A stretch of DNA of 64,000 nt from Verrucomicrobiia bacterium (GTDB taxonomy: Bacteria > Verrucomicrobiota > Verrucomicrobiia > Verrucomicrobiales > DEV007): the NCBI GenBank assembly GCA_030425385.1, contig JAUIAH010000006.1, positions 186,001-250,000 on the forward strand, read 5' to 3'. Shown here piece after piece: positions 9,164 to 19,008 of this stretch. The translations under genes were made by a program, and so were the position numbers. The notes beneath the pieces were generated by a model that saw only the letters and a list, made by a program, of their open reading frames with translations, had not been told where the DNA came from and did no database searches. Position 1 is the stretch's first letter; each line of letters opens with the position of its first letter.

Positions 9164-12100
9164 TCATGGCTCGGCAATCCTAACCGTGAGGCGAAGGCTG
9201 CGAAAGACCGTGCTGGTAATGGGGACAGTGTCAGCCACTTCCAGGATCTGAGCATTGTCGGTGAGGACTTCGGTATCACGCGTGTTCCAGGTCACCGCAT
9301 CACCGCTTGCCTCCACGGTGAACGCTAAGTGAGAGGTATCGAACGCGGTGGACTTGTGGACACGCATCACCAGCACCCCGTCGCGCACTTCCACTTCCAC
9401 CGCCTGCTCATTGAAGGTGGATGTCTTGGATGGACTGAGGTTGAGCGCGAATTCTATCAAATTACTCAGTCCGTCGCCGTCATTGTCATCGAGAATTGAG
9501 AAGGCAGCGTGACTTTGATAGTGCTGCTCTTCCCACAAGTCTGGAAGGCCATCGGCGTCTTCATCACGGGCTGATGGCAAGGCTCCATTCATGGCAAGGC
9601 CGAAGGGCTCGATCACATCCGACGTGTTTGTCGCGACGATGTAGTAATCCATTTCTGTCAAGAGCGGCCATGTGGACGCCGTGAACGTGGCTGTCCCCGT
9701 TCGCAAATCGCCATCAACATTGATCGAGACGAGCGTCGGGGGATCAGCGCTGCTCCCCACGGGTGGCGGAAGCGTGCCTTGATCGACGCGCACCTCGACC
9801 GCATTGCTATGACTTGCTGTGTGCCGCCATTCATCGGCACCTAACGGAACCTTCACGCGAAACACCTTGGAACTATAGGGCTCTAACACTCCCTGATAGA
9901 GTCCACCGGAGAAGGGCAGTTCCTCCATGGGGAGATCCGGGCGCTCCTCGAAGGCTGAGGTGAGAGAGAAGGCGCTATCTACACTCCCATGAATCCCGAT
10001 GAAATAGCGGCTGCCTGGACGCAAGGGCGGCACGCTGTAGACCACGGGGCCCGGCTCATATCCCGAGCCATCATAGATGCGATAGAGATTCTTCGCATCA
10101 GCCTCGTCCGTGACGATATCGGTGACGCTGGACCCAAATCCCGGCGGCGCCGTGTCGCGGAGATACATCTTCACGTCTCCTTGACTGCGCGAGAATGTCA
10201 GATGCCAATCACCCAGCGGCTCTCGCGGTACCTCTACTTTATAATAACGCCAGTCACCCCCTACTAAGGGCGCATCCGTGACCACACCACCATCGAGGTT
10301 CAGCGCGTCCACTTGTCCCGTCGATGTCGCGAGCCGGTATCGCGCATTCTGGCGTTCGTTCGCACGGATACCCAGATACCAAATGCCGGGATCGAGAGCT
10401 GATTGGAAGCGACTGCTTTGGCGCACCCAATTTCCATAGCGACTCCCCTCGCCTGCCAATTGGCGATCAAACGTCCGGCCACTTCCTGAGTTTACACCAT
10501 GATCGATCGTGGGGATAGCACCCTCACGCAAATATAAATCTGGACGACCACTCACCGCGGTAAGGAATGTCCTCAGCAAGCCCGAATTCTCGTCAGGAAT
10601 CTCCACGGCGTAGAAATGCCATTCGTCCTCGGCCAACTCTTGCGCAGATGCTAGTCCAACTTCTCCAAATGTTTGGCCAAAGGCATCTGCCATCGTCCAG
10701 GTCGCTTCCACGGCCACAGGGGCACTCAAGATCTCGTAGTCCGTGATTTCATCGGCCTCCACCGAGAGAAACCAGGTGCGATCAGGTTGCCACCACGGTG
10801 GGACCAAGAGAAGACTCTTCTGCCCAGTCACTTTCACTTCAGGATTCGCCCCTCCTTCTTGATGAAAAGCTTTTAGGGTCGTGTTCACACCTTGAAACTG
10901 CTTGAGCTTGATCATCCATCCCAGAATAGGCTCGCCCTCGAGGGTAGGCGGAATCGCCACTTCATAAACATTCTTCTGACCCTTGGAGAGGGTTGCCCGA
11001 TGGGTGGATGGCAAGGCTTCTGTGGCAAGGGAGGGGCCAAATGCTAACGGAATATTGCTTTTGCGGGTGATCGTCAGCGTCGCCCGCCCATTCGGATAGC
11101 CATCGGCGAAACGGCTCGCGCGCGCGACCAGTCGATACGTTCCCGGAGAAACGTTCGTGATGGTATGAATGCCAGACGCCTCGAAGCGATGTTGTGGATC
11201 AATCTCGCCTCCCAGGTATCCGTAGCTATCTGTTTCCGCTGGCGGACGAGGCAAGTAATCGCCATTTCCCGTCCAAAGGACGAATTCGGGATTTCCCTGG
11301 CGACCATCCAATCGCAATTCCAACGCAGGAGTGGGCGTGTCCACGTGAAACTCTAGCATCACATTCTGTCCCCCTTCAATATCTAACGGATGTGCTAGAT
11401 TGGAAGTACCTACCGAGCCAATGGAGGTCACTGGTATGGGGCCCTTGCTAAAGAAGCGCCCCTCCGCTGGCTCTTCTCCCACGCTGGTGGATGTGGGCAC
11501 CGCCCCTTGGCTGACGGCGGCGATGTAGTAAGTGCCGGCTTTCACAAACGGCTCCCAAGGTTCCTCACCTTCTTCCAATACTTCAGGCTCTTGTGGCTCA
11601 GGATCGGGCAGGATGAGGAGGTGCTCGCTCCCGGGAATGGCCGCCAAGTAGCCATGGCCGCTCTCTGGATGTCCTGAGCTACTCGCGCGCGTTCCAGGAA
11701 TGCCACCATAGCGAATGGCGAACGTCCAATCACCTCGCAAGGTTTCGAGTCCCATTTGCCAACTACGCGTTTCTGCAGGGACGGTGACTTTGAAATAGGC
11801 CGCCTCCTTGCCGTGAAGCGATAGGTCCGGAGTCACCGCCTCACTACCCGTGAAGGGAATCTCCGTGATCGGTGTCCCATAATCCTCACCGATCAAGTTG
11901 CTCTTCAATTGATAGTAGATGTCTGAACTCTTCGCATAGATGCCAATGTAGTAATGACCTGGCTCTAGCGGTTTCCCCATCGGAATGACGCCCCAATAGT
12001 ATTGCTGGTTATTGGCACTGCGGGGCAATCGCGTCCAGTCTTGACCTTGATTCACTTTGTAAGTAGCGCCACTAGGGAAGGTGTCATCGTGAGGGCCGAG

Positions 12101-15100
12101 CGATCCCGAGCCAGAGGTCGGGAGATTGTTGCGCCGGATCATGAGATCAGCATTGCCAGGCGAGATCTCACCCGTTTCCAAATTGATGACCTTCAACGTG
12201 AGTTCCCACGCATCCGGTCCCTCTGGAATGTCGACCCGACAGAAATCCCACACCCCTTTCGACAAGGCCCCGGCGCCCGTGGCTTCTGCCTCGATTTGTT
12301 TCACATCGACACAGGGTTTCATCCCAATCTCGCCAAAGGCAGCTTGCCACTGATTGTCATCATCGCGCATGGCTCTTACCGTGATGTGATGCACGCCACT
12401 GGGTAACGGATGACAAATACCATCGAATCGCGGCGTGATTCCAGAGACCCCACCCTCGACTCCATACTCAGGGCTCGTGATGGGCGCTGGCTTTGCAATA
12501 CTGTCAGCGCCAACCAGCCGCACTTCCACATCCCCAGCTGTTTGTCTTAATGATAGACTTTTATCGAGCGATGACTCTTCGATGGTCAATTTGAAAAGAC
12601 CAATGCCTCCGGGAGGCAGCGCATAGGGAGTGTAAGGCTCCTCGCCCACGACGAAAGTGCCCATATCAATCACCGGGATAGGTTCTAGCTGATCGATGAC
12701 GAGGGAAACCGTACCCGTGCCAATAGGAACTCCTGGCGCATTCCCCAAACTCACCGCCGCGAGATAATAGGTGCCTCCAGTCAATGTCAGTCCCTCACTA
12801 GGAAGAATGAGGTATTCTTCGAAATCCACCTCCCCTGGATAGCCAGTGCGGTCAATGAATGTCCCATGGAGATTGCTAGCCGGTCTACCTGCCTTCGCAC
12901 TGATACCTGGCAAGCGATCCTTTGCCAAAGCGAGAAAGAACGCCTCACTCGCCCCTATGGCCTCCGCCTGAATCGACCAGTTAGGCGTCCCTTCTGGCAC
13001 TTCAATCTTGAAGTATGCAGCCTCCCGAGCCGGGAGATCTTCTACCATGGCACTTTCACCATAGGGCAGATCAATTACCGGAATCGCATGCCCCTCCCCG
13101 ATCGCTCTTGTGCGAATCTGATAGGCCACATCTCCACTCACGGCTTTGACTCCTAACACATAGCGACCTGGCTGGAGAGGCGCGCCCATCGGCACGAGCA
13201 TGCCCAGATGTTTCGATCCATCGGGATTGTCGATGTAGGTGGTCCAATCTTTGGTCAAGCGATACTGAAATCCCGACTTCCACTGGGTCGATGGCATGGT
13301 CACTGTGTGAATTCCCGGAGGGGCTAGGTCACGGCGGAGGTAGGCTTCGACCGAACCCTGTCCAGAACCTTCGCCCACTGGGGTGATGGCTTCGACCGTC
13401 AGTTGCCATCCGACCGCATTGCTTTCTTCGGGAACATCGATCTCGAAATAGCGCCAATCATCTTTGACCTGCGCCTCCACCGTCACGGGTTCCGCAGTCT
13501 CAAACGGCAATTCCTGCGACCCAAACAGAGCCACTTCAAATTGTCCCTTGGCCGCCGCGCCGGGCTCAGATCGGATCAAGGCACGGAACGTGTTGCCTAT
13601 CGCATCCGTCGAGTAGAGCGGCACCGGTGCCCGTCCTGACGTATAGAAGTCTCTCGATATCTCTTCCGAGACCTCCACCGTCCCATCCTCGCCGCCATCG
13701 AATCCATAGTACTTGCCGTCAAACACGGCGGGCTCCGGTGTTCGCAAGGTCGGCCCAGACCACCAACTGAGTCCAGCCCGCCCTTCCTCAAGGACGGCCT
13801 TGATCTGAACCGCTACCACGCCTTCCGCGGGCACTTCAAAGTCGATGGGAAAGAGTTCCCCTTCTTCCAAATCGAATGGGAATGTGAGTCCTGACAAAGG
13901 TACCGCTCCGGCATCGGTCACGACAAGTGGACCAGAATCGCGAAAAGTAAGGTCAATCGGTGCCCAGGGAAGCGTGGGACCATCATCTGTTTGCGACTCT
14001 GGCAGGACACCCTCACTCACCATGACAACGTAATAATCACCCGCCGCCACTCCCTCTGCTGCAGAGTGCGGAAGCAAGGTGAGCTCTTCTCCACCCTCAC
14101 GCGCATACAAAGCACCCGCCGTCGAATGGATCCTAGCAGAAACCCGAGCCAGCGACGTGGGCAATCCCCCTCGACGCACAGCCATGAATCCGTCTCCTTC
14201 TTCGGGAAGAAGTTCAAACACGCGTGAAGGCAGGCCGTCTGGAACTGACAATTTCACCACCGCCAATTCACCGAAAGGCACCGCCTCCAAACGGTGTTCG
14301 GTCCCCGGTTCGTCCACGGTGATCTCTTGGATGGGGATGTCCCATTCCTCACCGAATCCCACACCAAGATTTCGAATCCGATAGCGCGCATTCGCCCGGG
14401 AAGGAATGATGCCGATGTAGTAACTGCCAGCACTCAGGGGGCGTCCTCTCGGCAGAAAGACGGAATAGCGTCGTCGGCCATCGCGATCGCGATCTTGTCC
14501 CGTCCAGTCGCGCCCCAAGGTCCAGGTGCCCCCGGAAGGCCATGTGGTGCCTTCTCGGTTGAATGCTGGCGCCTTAAAGAGTTCGTCCGCAGCCATGGTG
14601 GGCAAGGTATCTTTCGCCACCGCAACACTGAGAGGCACATCGCCGGCGCTATCCTCATCGGCTGCCTCCACTTGATCGATGATGAGCTGCCACCCTTCCA
14701 CCTCGAACGGCACATCGACGCGATAGTATTTGGCCAGATCCACGGCGTGATCCGTTACCATCTGCGCGCTCCCATCGTTGAAAGGAATGATCGGCGGCAC
14801 CATGCGTCGCGCCGTGAGCGTGTAGTCACCTAGCGCTGTGTCAGGCTGAAAGATTCCCACATACCAGACATCACGCTGGTGACGCGGGAGCTGGAGCAAA
14901 TTCCCTTTCACATACCGATCCAGGTTCCCGGTGCTATCGCGAAGCGCTGTCGATCCATTGCGATACTGCCATCGCGAAGGGATGGCGTTTCGCCGGATGG
15001 CAATCTCTGTGCCCTCCGGCGCGTCCGCGAGTTCCAATTCCCAACCGATTCCCGTTTGAGATTCCAAGTCATCGAGCAGGTAGTAATGCCAGCCCGATTT

Positions 15101-16243
15101 CTCAGGCACCGTATTCCCTATCACATCTTCAAAAGCAATGGGATCCACCGTTGCTTGTCCGCTGATCAAGTCAGCCGTGAACGGACCATCTGAGTAGACC
15201 GTGACAAAGAAGGATCCATTGCTCAGTCCGAATCCACCGCCAGAGGCTGGTGAAAGCGTGATGCTATCCACCACCCCTTCCGGCGCTTCTGAAACGGCGT
15301 CGTTGTCGAGCGCTGAGGGCACGCGATCTCGCCGTAGACTCAAGCTGGGGTTCCCTAACTCAGACACCAACTGGAGCTCCCATGCAATCTGGTTTGGCGG
15401 CACTTGATAGAGGAAGGTATGGAACCCTGCCGAATCCGCCGTGATCGGGGTGGTCGATACGAAATCCGCCTCGCTGTAGTCATGTATCTTGGATTCCAAA
15501 GAAACGGTTGTTCCCGGTGTCCCTGACAGGGCGACAAAGTAGGCGGCGGCGCCGCTAGATGCCTGCAAGTAGGGGGGGACCACCAAGAGTTGAGAGTCCC
15601 CACTGACATCCTTGGCGTTCTCAAGAGGTGCGAGGCCCTTGCGCACGAGCACGTCCACATCGGGATCCGAAGCGGAGAGGGACCACGCTGGTGTCCCGTC
15701 TGGAACTTCCGTGCGATAGAATAACAAGCCTTCAGGTCCAATCGTTGCCGTGGTCGACACATCCGGCGTGATGCTTTCTCCCGAATTGAAGGCGTCATTG
15801 GCATCCACGTCTTCGAAGTCGAGGCCGCCCAAGTCTTCAAAGTAGAGATCACCGGAGACCAACTCCCAGCGCGCAGCTTCACAGCGCACCATGATATACC
15901 ATTCCTGCCCCACGGTGAAGGCACTCGATGGCAGAAGAAGCGCCTCGCCCCCGGAACTCCGCGTCGAGCGCAGGGTGATCGTGGAGGACTCCGCTGGGTT
16001 GGGATGAATGGTATGCCGCATGTAAAGGTCTGCCTCACCCTCCATCAGCCGCAGGATGGTGCGCCAAGCTCCCACATTCGGCGTTTGTGGCTGGATGCGG
16101 AAGATGAAATCACCCGTCACCACGCCATCAGACGCCGCGACCTCTGTGCCCAACAACGATGTTCCCGGATCCCATTCCAGAGTTTGAACATCTTGGCCCC
16201 AGACGACACTGAGAAGAGCCAGCCAAAGGAGAAGGAAACGCAT
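9164..16243 (-). CDS. Giant secreted repeat protein with many pre-peptidase C-terminal-like domains
   Basis: The 2359-residue product starts with a signal peptide (MRFLLLWLALLSVVWG) and consists mostly of about fifteen beta-sandwich repeats. Each starts with a 'YFKVxVPEGxxxW' strand and ends in 'GxYYIGI/AAV' segments, resembling bacterial pre-peptidase C-terminal (PPC) domains. Between about residues 500 and 1757 three successive blocks of 400-430 residues repeat the same order of three domains. Near residues 2220-2260 there are two calcium-binding-like segments (DEDADGLPD and DDNDGDGLS) of the type common in verrucomicrobial extracellular proteins. A final domain of about 90 residues ends the chain. 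No catalytic domain or sorting signal is seen. A structural, adhesive or matrix role is inference. Confidence 0.88.
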   Translation of the reverse strand: MRFLLLWLALLSVVWGQDVQTLEWDPGTSLLGTEVAASDGVVTGDFIFRIQPQTPNVGAWRTILRLMEGEADLYMRHTIHPNPAESSTITLRSTRSSGGEALLLPSSAFTVGQEWYIMVRCEAARWELVSGDLYFEDLGGLDFEDVDANDAFNSGESITPDVSTTATIGPEGLLFYRTEVPDGTPAWSLSASDPDVDVLVRKGLAPLENAKDVSGDSQLLVVPPYLQASSGAAAYFVALSGTPGTTVSLESKIHDYSEADFVSTTPITADSAGFHTFLYQVPPNQIAWELQLVSELGNPSLSLRRDRVPSALDNDAVSEAPEGVVDSITLSPASGGGFGLSNGSFFVTVYSDGPFTADLISGQATVDPIAFEDVIGNTVPEKSGWHYYLLDDLESQTGIGWELELADAPEGTEIAIRRNAIPSRWQYRNGSTALRDSTGNLDRYVKGNLLQLPRHQRDVWYVGIFQPDTALGDYTLTARRMVPPIIPFNDGSAQMVTDHAVDLAKYYRVDVPFEVEGWQLIIDQVEAADEDSAGDVPLSVAVAKDTLPTMAADELFKAPAFNREGTTWPSGGTWTLGRDWTGQDRDRDGRRRYSVFLPRGRPLSAGSYYIGIIPSRANARYRIRNLGVGFGEEWDIPIQEITVDEPGTEHRLEAVPFGELAVVKLSVPDGLPSRVFELLPEEGDGFMAVRRGGLPTSLARVSARIHSTAGALYAREGGEELTLLPHSAAEGVAAGDYYVVMVSEGVLPESQTDDGPTLPWAPIDLTFRDSGPLVVTDAGAVPLSGLTFPFDLEEGELFPIDFEVPAEGVVAVQIKAVLEEGRAGLSWWSGPTLRTPEPAVFDGKYYGFDGGEDGTVEVSEEISRDFYTSGRAPVPLYSTDAIGNTFRALIRSEPGAAAKGQFEVALFGSQELPFETAEPVTVEAQVKDDWRYFEIDVPEESNAVGWQLTVEAITPVGEGSGQGSVEAYLRRDLAPPGIHTVTMPSTQWKSGFQYRLTKDWTTYIDNPDGSKHLGMLVPMGAPLQPGRYVLGVKAVSGDVAYQIRTRAIGEGHAIPVIDLPYGESAMVEDLPAREAAYFKIEVPEGTPNWSIQAEAIGASEAFFLALAKDRLPGISAKAGRPASNLHGTFIDRTGYPGEVDFEEYLILPSEGLTLTGGTYYLAAVSLGNAPGVPIGTGTVSLVIDQLEPIPVIDMGTFVVGEEPYTPYALPPGGIGLFKLTIEESSLDKSLSLRQTAGDVEVRLVGADSIAKPAPITSPEYGVEGGVSGITPRFDGICHPLPSGVHHITVRAMRDDDNQWQAAFGEIGMKPCVDVKQIEAEATGAGALSKGVWDFCRVDIPEGPDAWELTLKVINLETGEISPGNADLMIRRNNLPTSGSGSLGPHDDTFPSGATYKVNQGQDWTRLPRSANNQQYYWGVIPMGKPLEPGHYYIGIYAKSSDIYYQLKSNLIGEDYGTPITEIPFTGSEAVTPDLSLHGKEAAYFKVTVPAETRSWQMGLETLRGDWTFAIRYGGIPGTRASSSGHPESGHGYLAAIPGSEHLLILPDPEPQEPEVLEEGEEPWEPFVKAGTYYIAAVSQGAVPTSTSVGEEPAEGRFFSKGPIPVTSIGSVGTSNLAHPLDIEGGQNVMLEFHVDTPTPALELRLDGRQGNPEFVLWTGNGDYLPRPPAETDSYGYLGGEIDPQHRFEASGIHTITNVSPGTYRLVARASRFADGYPNGRATLTITRKSNIPLAFGPSLATEALPSTHRATLSKGQKNVYEVAIPPTLEGEPILGWMIKLKQFQGVNTTLKAFHQEGGANPEVKVTGQKSLLLVPPWWQPDRTWFLSVEADEITDYEILSAPVAVEATWTMADAFGQTFGEVGLASAQELAEDEWHFYAVEIPDENSGLLRTFLTAVSGRPDLYLREGAIPTIDHGVNSGSGRTFDRQLAGEGSRYGNWVRQSSRFQSALDPGIWYLGIRANERQNARYRLATSTGQVDALNLDGGVVTDAPLVGGDWRYYKVEVPREPLGDWHLTFSRSQGDVKMYLRDTAPPGFGSSVTDIVTDEADAKNLYRIYDGSGYEPGPVVYSVPPLRPGSRYFIGIHGSVDSAFSLTSAFEERPDLPMEELPFSGGLYQGVLEPYSSKVFRVKVPLGADEWRHTASHSNAVEVRVDQGTLPPPVGSSADPPTLVSINVDGDLRTGTATFTASTWPLLTEMDYYIVATNTSDVIEPFGLAMNGALPSARDEDADGLPDLWEEQHYQSHAAFSILDDNDGDGLSNLIEFALNLSPSKTSTFNEQAVEVEVRDGVLVMRVHKSTAFDTSHLAFTVEASGDAVTWNTRDTEVLTDNAQILEVADTVPITSTVFRSLRLTVRIAEP

Positions 16244-16269
16244 GGGGAACCTATTTCTCAGACCAAATA

Positions 16270-16297
16270 ATTATCAAATCCATAGTTTCAATAACAA
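16270..16297 (-). promoter_or_regulatory. Candidate sigma-70 promoter of the giant repeat gene
   Basis: On the minus strand, TTGTTA (complement of 16292-16297) and GATAAT (complement of 16270-16275) are separated by 16 bases and lie 26 bases before the start codon at 16243. The match is four of six and five of six to the consensus. The surrounding stretch is the AT-richest part of the 225-base divergent region between the giant gene and the moxR-like gene. No matching promoter was convincing for the plus-strand operon. Confidence 0.4.
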
Positions 16298-16468
16298 CGA
16301 TAGAATCCTCTAGCGATTCCATCCTGAGAATTGATGAAAGGTTGCGAATCACATCGCGGACTCTCATCTCCCAACCACTCTAACAAAGCACTGTCGCCAA
16401 ACTGCCCACAGGGATTTCAGTTGAGATGCTGAAGGCACTGTGCATTCTCACGGGGTGCGACCGCAATC

Positions 16469-17473
16469 ATGAACGAAGGCTCTCAACAACCAACGCAGCA
16501 AGTCGAGGAGGAGATTCAGCGCCACGCGGGCTGGATTTCCGCGGTGCGGGAACAACTGGGCCGCGTCGTCGTGGGGCAACATGCCCTGGTGGACCGGCTC
16601 CTGATCGGTCTCATCGCCAACGGACATGTCCTCTTGGAGGGCATGCCGGGGTTAGCGAAGACACTGGTCATCAATACGCTGAGCCAGAGTCTCCAGACCC
16701 AGTTCAACCGCCTCCAATTCACGCCCGATCTCCTTCCGGCGGACCTCGTCGGGACCCTGATCTACTCCCCTCGGGACGGCCAGTTTCAGACCCGCATGGG
16801 GCCGATCTTCGCCAACATGATCTTGGCGGATGAGATCAACCGCGCCCCTGCCAAGGTACAAAGTGCCCTTTTAGAGGCGATGCAAGAGCGGCAGGTGACG
16901 CTCGGTGATCAAACGTATCCCCTCCCAGATCCTTTCCTGGTGATGGCGACTCAGAATCCCTTGGAGCAAGAAGGCACCTATCGCTTGCCGGAAGCTCAGT
17001 TGGACCGTTTCCTCTTCAAACTCGTGGTGGACTACCCCTCGCGAGACGAAGAATTGATGATCCAAGAGCGCATGGGAACCACGACCCCATCACTCAAGGT
17101 CAGCCCGGTCGCCCAACCCGAGCAAGTGGTGGCCGCACGTTCCATCGTGAATTCCATCTACATCGATACCCGCGTGCGCGAGTATATCGTCGATCTGGTC
17201 CGAGCCACCCGCGATCCCGTGGAATATCAGTTGAATGACCTGCGTGGACTCATCCGCGTGGGCGCTTCCCCCAGGGCGACGATCAATCTCACCCTCGCCT
17301 CGAAAGCCCTCGCACTCATCCAAGGGCGCGCCTTTGTCACGCCGCAGGACGTGAAAGATGTGGGGCTCGATGTCCTCAGGCACCGGGTGATCACCAGTTT
17401 CGAAGCCGAGGCTCAAGAGATCCAGAGTGAAGCCATCATTGGCAAGATCTTTGAAGGCTTGCCTGTCCCTTAA
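16469..17473 (+). CDS. moxR: MoxR-family AAA+ ATPase
   Basis: This 334-residue AAA+ ATPase is the chaperone-like partner of VWA-domain proteins. Walker A is GMPGLAKT (residues 58-65) and Walker B is ILADEINRAP with the acidic pair at 121-122. The MoxR signature 'ATQNPLEQEGTYRLPEAQLDRF' region follows, and a small C-terminal helical lid completes it. It is first in a five-gene set (MoxR, DUF58, DUF4381, two VWA proteins), the arrangement of Bat-type (Bacteroides aerotolerance-like) operons in which MoxR is thought to remodel the VWA proteins or load metal. The start ATG at 16469 lies 15 bases before the next gene-frame alternative and gives a normal MoxR N-terminus. No strong ribosome binding site precedes it. 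Confidence 0.93.
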   Translation: MNEGSQQPTQQVEEEIQRHAGWISAVREQLGRVVVGQHALVDRLLIGLIANGHVLLEGMPGLAKTLVINTLSQSLQTQFNRLQFTPDLLPADLVGTLIYSPRDGQFQTRMGPIFANMILADEINRAPAKVQSALLEAMQERQVTLGDQTYPLPDPFLVMATQNPLEQEGTYRLPEAQLDRFLFKLVVDYPSRDEELMIQERMGTTTPSLKVSPVAQPEQVVAARSIVNSIYIDTRVREYIVDLVRATRDPVEYQLNDLRGLIRVGASPRATINLTLASKALALIQGRAFVTPQDVKDVGLDVLRHRVITSFEAEAQEIQSEAIIGKIFEGLPVP

Positions 17474-17488
17474 CCCGCCAGCCTCGCC

Positions 17489-18505
17489 ATGATGCCGGTG
17501 CTGATCATCCTCGGAGGCTTCTTAATCGTGGCCTTGGCGGCGTTGCTCATTGCTCTCGTCGTGGCGGAACGTCGGAGCATGGAGGCAGCTGCTTCCCTCG
17601 TTTCCCGCTCAACTGGCCGGGGCGACGTCATGGATGTCCTACGGCGCATTCGGGGATTAGAAATCAAGGTGCGTCACATGGTCGACGAGGTGTTTACCGG
17701 GTCCTATCATAGTGTCTTCAAAGGCCAAGGCATGAATTTCGAAGAGGTCCGTGAGTATCAAGCCGGGGACGAGATCCGTGCGATCGATTGGAATGTGACC
17801 GCTCGCCTGAATGAACCCTACGTGAAACTCTTCACGGAGGAACGCGAGCTCACTCTCTGCCTCCTCGTCGATCTCAGCGCCTCCGGCCACTACGGGAGCC
17901 AGAACTACAGCAAGCGTGAGATCGCCGCTGAGATCGCCGCGACCCTGGCCTTTAGCGCCATTCGCAACAATGACAGGGTAAGTCTCCTGCTCTTCACGGA
18001 CGAGGTCGAACTCTACATCCCGCCTAACAAGGGGCGTTCCCATGTGCTTCGCGTCATTCGAGAAGTGCTCTATCATGATGCCAAGTCTCGCCGCACGGAT
18101 CTTGCCGGGGCGCTTTCGTATTTCAATCGCGTTGTCCATCGTCGATCCATCGTGTTTCTCATCTCTGACTTCCATGCGCCGGACTTCAGTCGCGAACTGT
18201 CTCTCTGCAGTCGTCGACACGACCTCACAGCAATCCAGGTGCGCGATCCTCTTGAGGAGAGTTTGCCTCGCATCGGTCGCGTGATGTTAGAGGACCAGGA
18301 AACGGGCGAGTTGCGAGAAGTGAATACGAATAGTGCTGCTGTCCAACGGGGATTCAAGGAAGAGGTGGCCCAACGTCAGGAAGCATTGGAGAGCCTCCTG
18401 ATCCGAGGAAATATCGACCACATTCCCCTCTCGACAGAAGACGATTACTTGCCAGCTCTCCGCCAATTCTTTGAACGACGTGAGCGACGTCTCGTGCACG
18501 CATGA
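17489..18505 (+). CDS. DUF58 domain protein
   Basis: The 338-residue protein begins with one hydrophobic segment (about residues 3-26, an anchor or signal) followed by the DUF58 domain. Typical sequences are 'GQGMNFEEVREYQAGDEIRAIDWNVTAR' split across the conserved 'YxxGDxxRxIDW' motif, and 'LLVDLSASGHYGS', which is the degenerate VWA-like DxSxS site. DUF58 proteins accompany MoxR ATPases almost universally. They are presumed to be substrates or adaptors at the membrane. It starts 15 bases after moxR and its stop overlaps the next start (ATGA at 18502-18505), indicating translational coupling. Confidence 0.9.
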   Translation: MMPVLIILGGFLIVALAALLIALVVAERRSMEAAASLVSRSTGRGDVMDVLRRIRGLEIKVRHMVDEVFTGSYHSVFKGQGMNFEEVREYQAGDEIRAIDWNVTARLNEPYVKLFTEERELTLCLLVDLSASGHYGSQNYSKREIAAEIAATLAFSAIRNNDRVSLLLFTDEVELYIPPNKGRSHVLRVIREVLYHDAKSRRTDLAGALSYFNRVVHRRSIVFLISDFHAPDFSRELSLCSRRHDLTAIQVRDPLEESLPRIGRVMLEDQETGELREVNTNSAAVQRGFKEEVAQRQEALESLLIRGNIDHIPLSTEDDYLPALRQFFERRERRLVHA

Positions 18506-19008
18506 ACGCGCAACTTCCTCAATCTCCGGACCTGCCTGACATCCTCGACGTGGCGCCTCCCGTTGAGGTGCCCGAGGTGCCCATGCATTGGGCTTGGTGG
18601 GTGCTGCTTGCCTTGGCGCTTCTGGCTATCGTCGCTGGACTCGTGTGGTGGTGGCGTCAACGCAGGGCCCCCGCGGAGACACCGAAAGCGCGCGCGCTGC
18701 GCCGGTTGGAGACCTTGCAAGGACAGGTCAGTCACATGGACGGGTATCAATTTGGCGTTGCCGTGTCTGACATTCTCCGATCCTACCTTACCGAAGCACA
18801 CCAATTAAGGGCGAGCCAGCAAACGTCACGTGAGTTCCTCCAAGAGTTAGAGAGCAATCCCAAATTTGATGAGCGGCGGCGGGATCGTCTGCGGGAGTTC
18901 CTCCAAGCCTGTGATTTCCTGAAATACGCGCCCGCAGGCAAGGCCACAGACCCGAACCGTGATCTCTTGGAACAGACCAATTTCTTCATCAGGGAGGATT
19001 TGGCGTGA
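18502..19008 (+). CDS. DUF4381 membrane protein of the Bat-type operon
   Basis: The 168-residue protein has one transmembrane helix (about residues 30-51, WAWWVLLALALLAIVAGLVW) preceded by a proline-rich periplasmic N-terminus ('LPDILDVAPPVEVP'). A cytoplasmic helical domain of about 110 residues follows. This is the architecture of DUF4381, which in MoxR/BatA/BatB operons sits between DUF58 and BatA genes. It is coupled to both neighbours by ATGA and GTGA overlaps. Its biochemical role is unknown. Confidence 0.82.
   Translation: MNAQLPQSPDLPDILDVAPPVEVPEVPMHWAWWVLLALALLAIVAGLVWWWRQRRAPAETPKARALRRLETLQGQVSHMDGYQFGVAVSDILRSYLTEAHQLRASQQTSREFLQELESNPKFDERRRDRLREFLQACDFLKYAPAGKATDPNRDLLEQTNFFIREDLA

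Noticed and set aside
12002-12406. Open frames on the plus strand inside the giant repeat gene.
   Set aside because: They are shadows of the repeat-coding frame; none has a signal, family motif or ribosome site.
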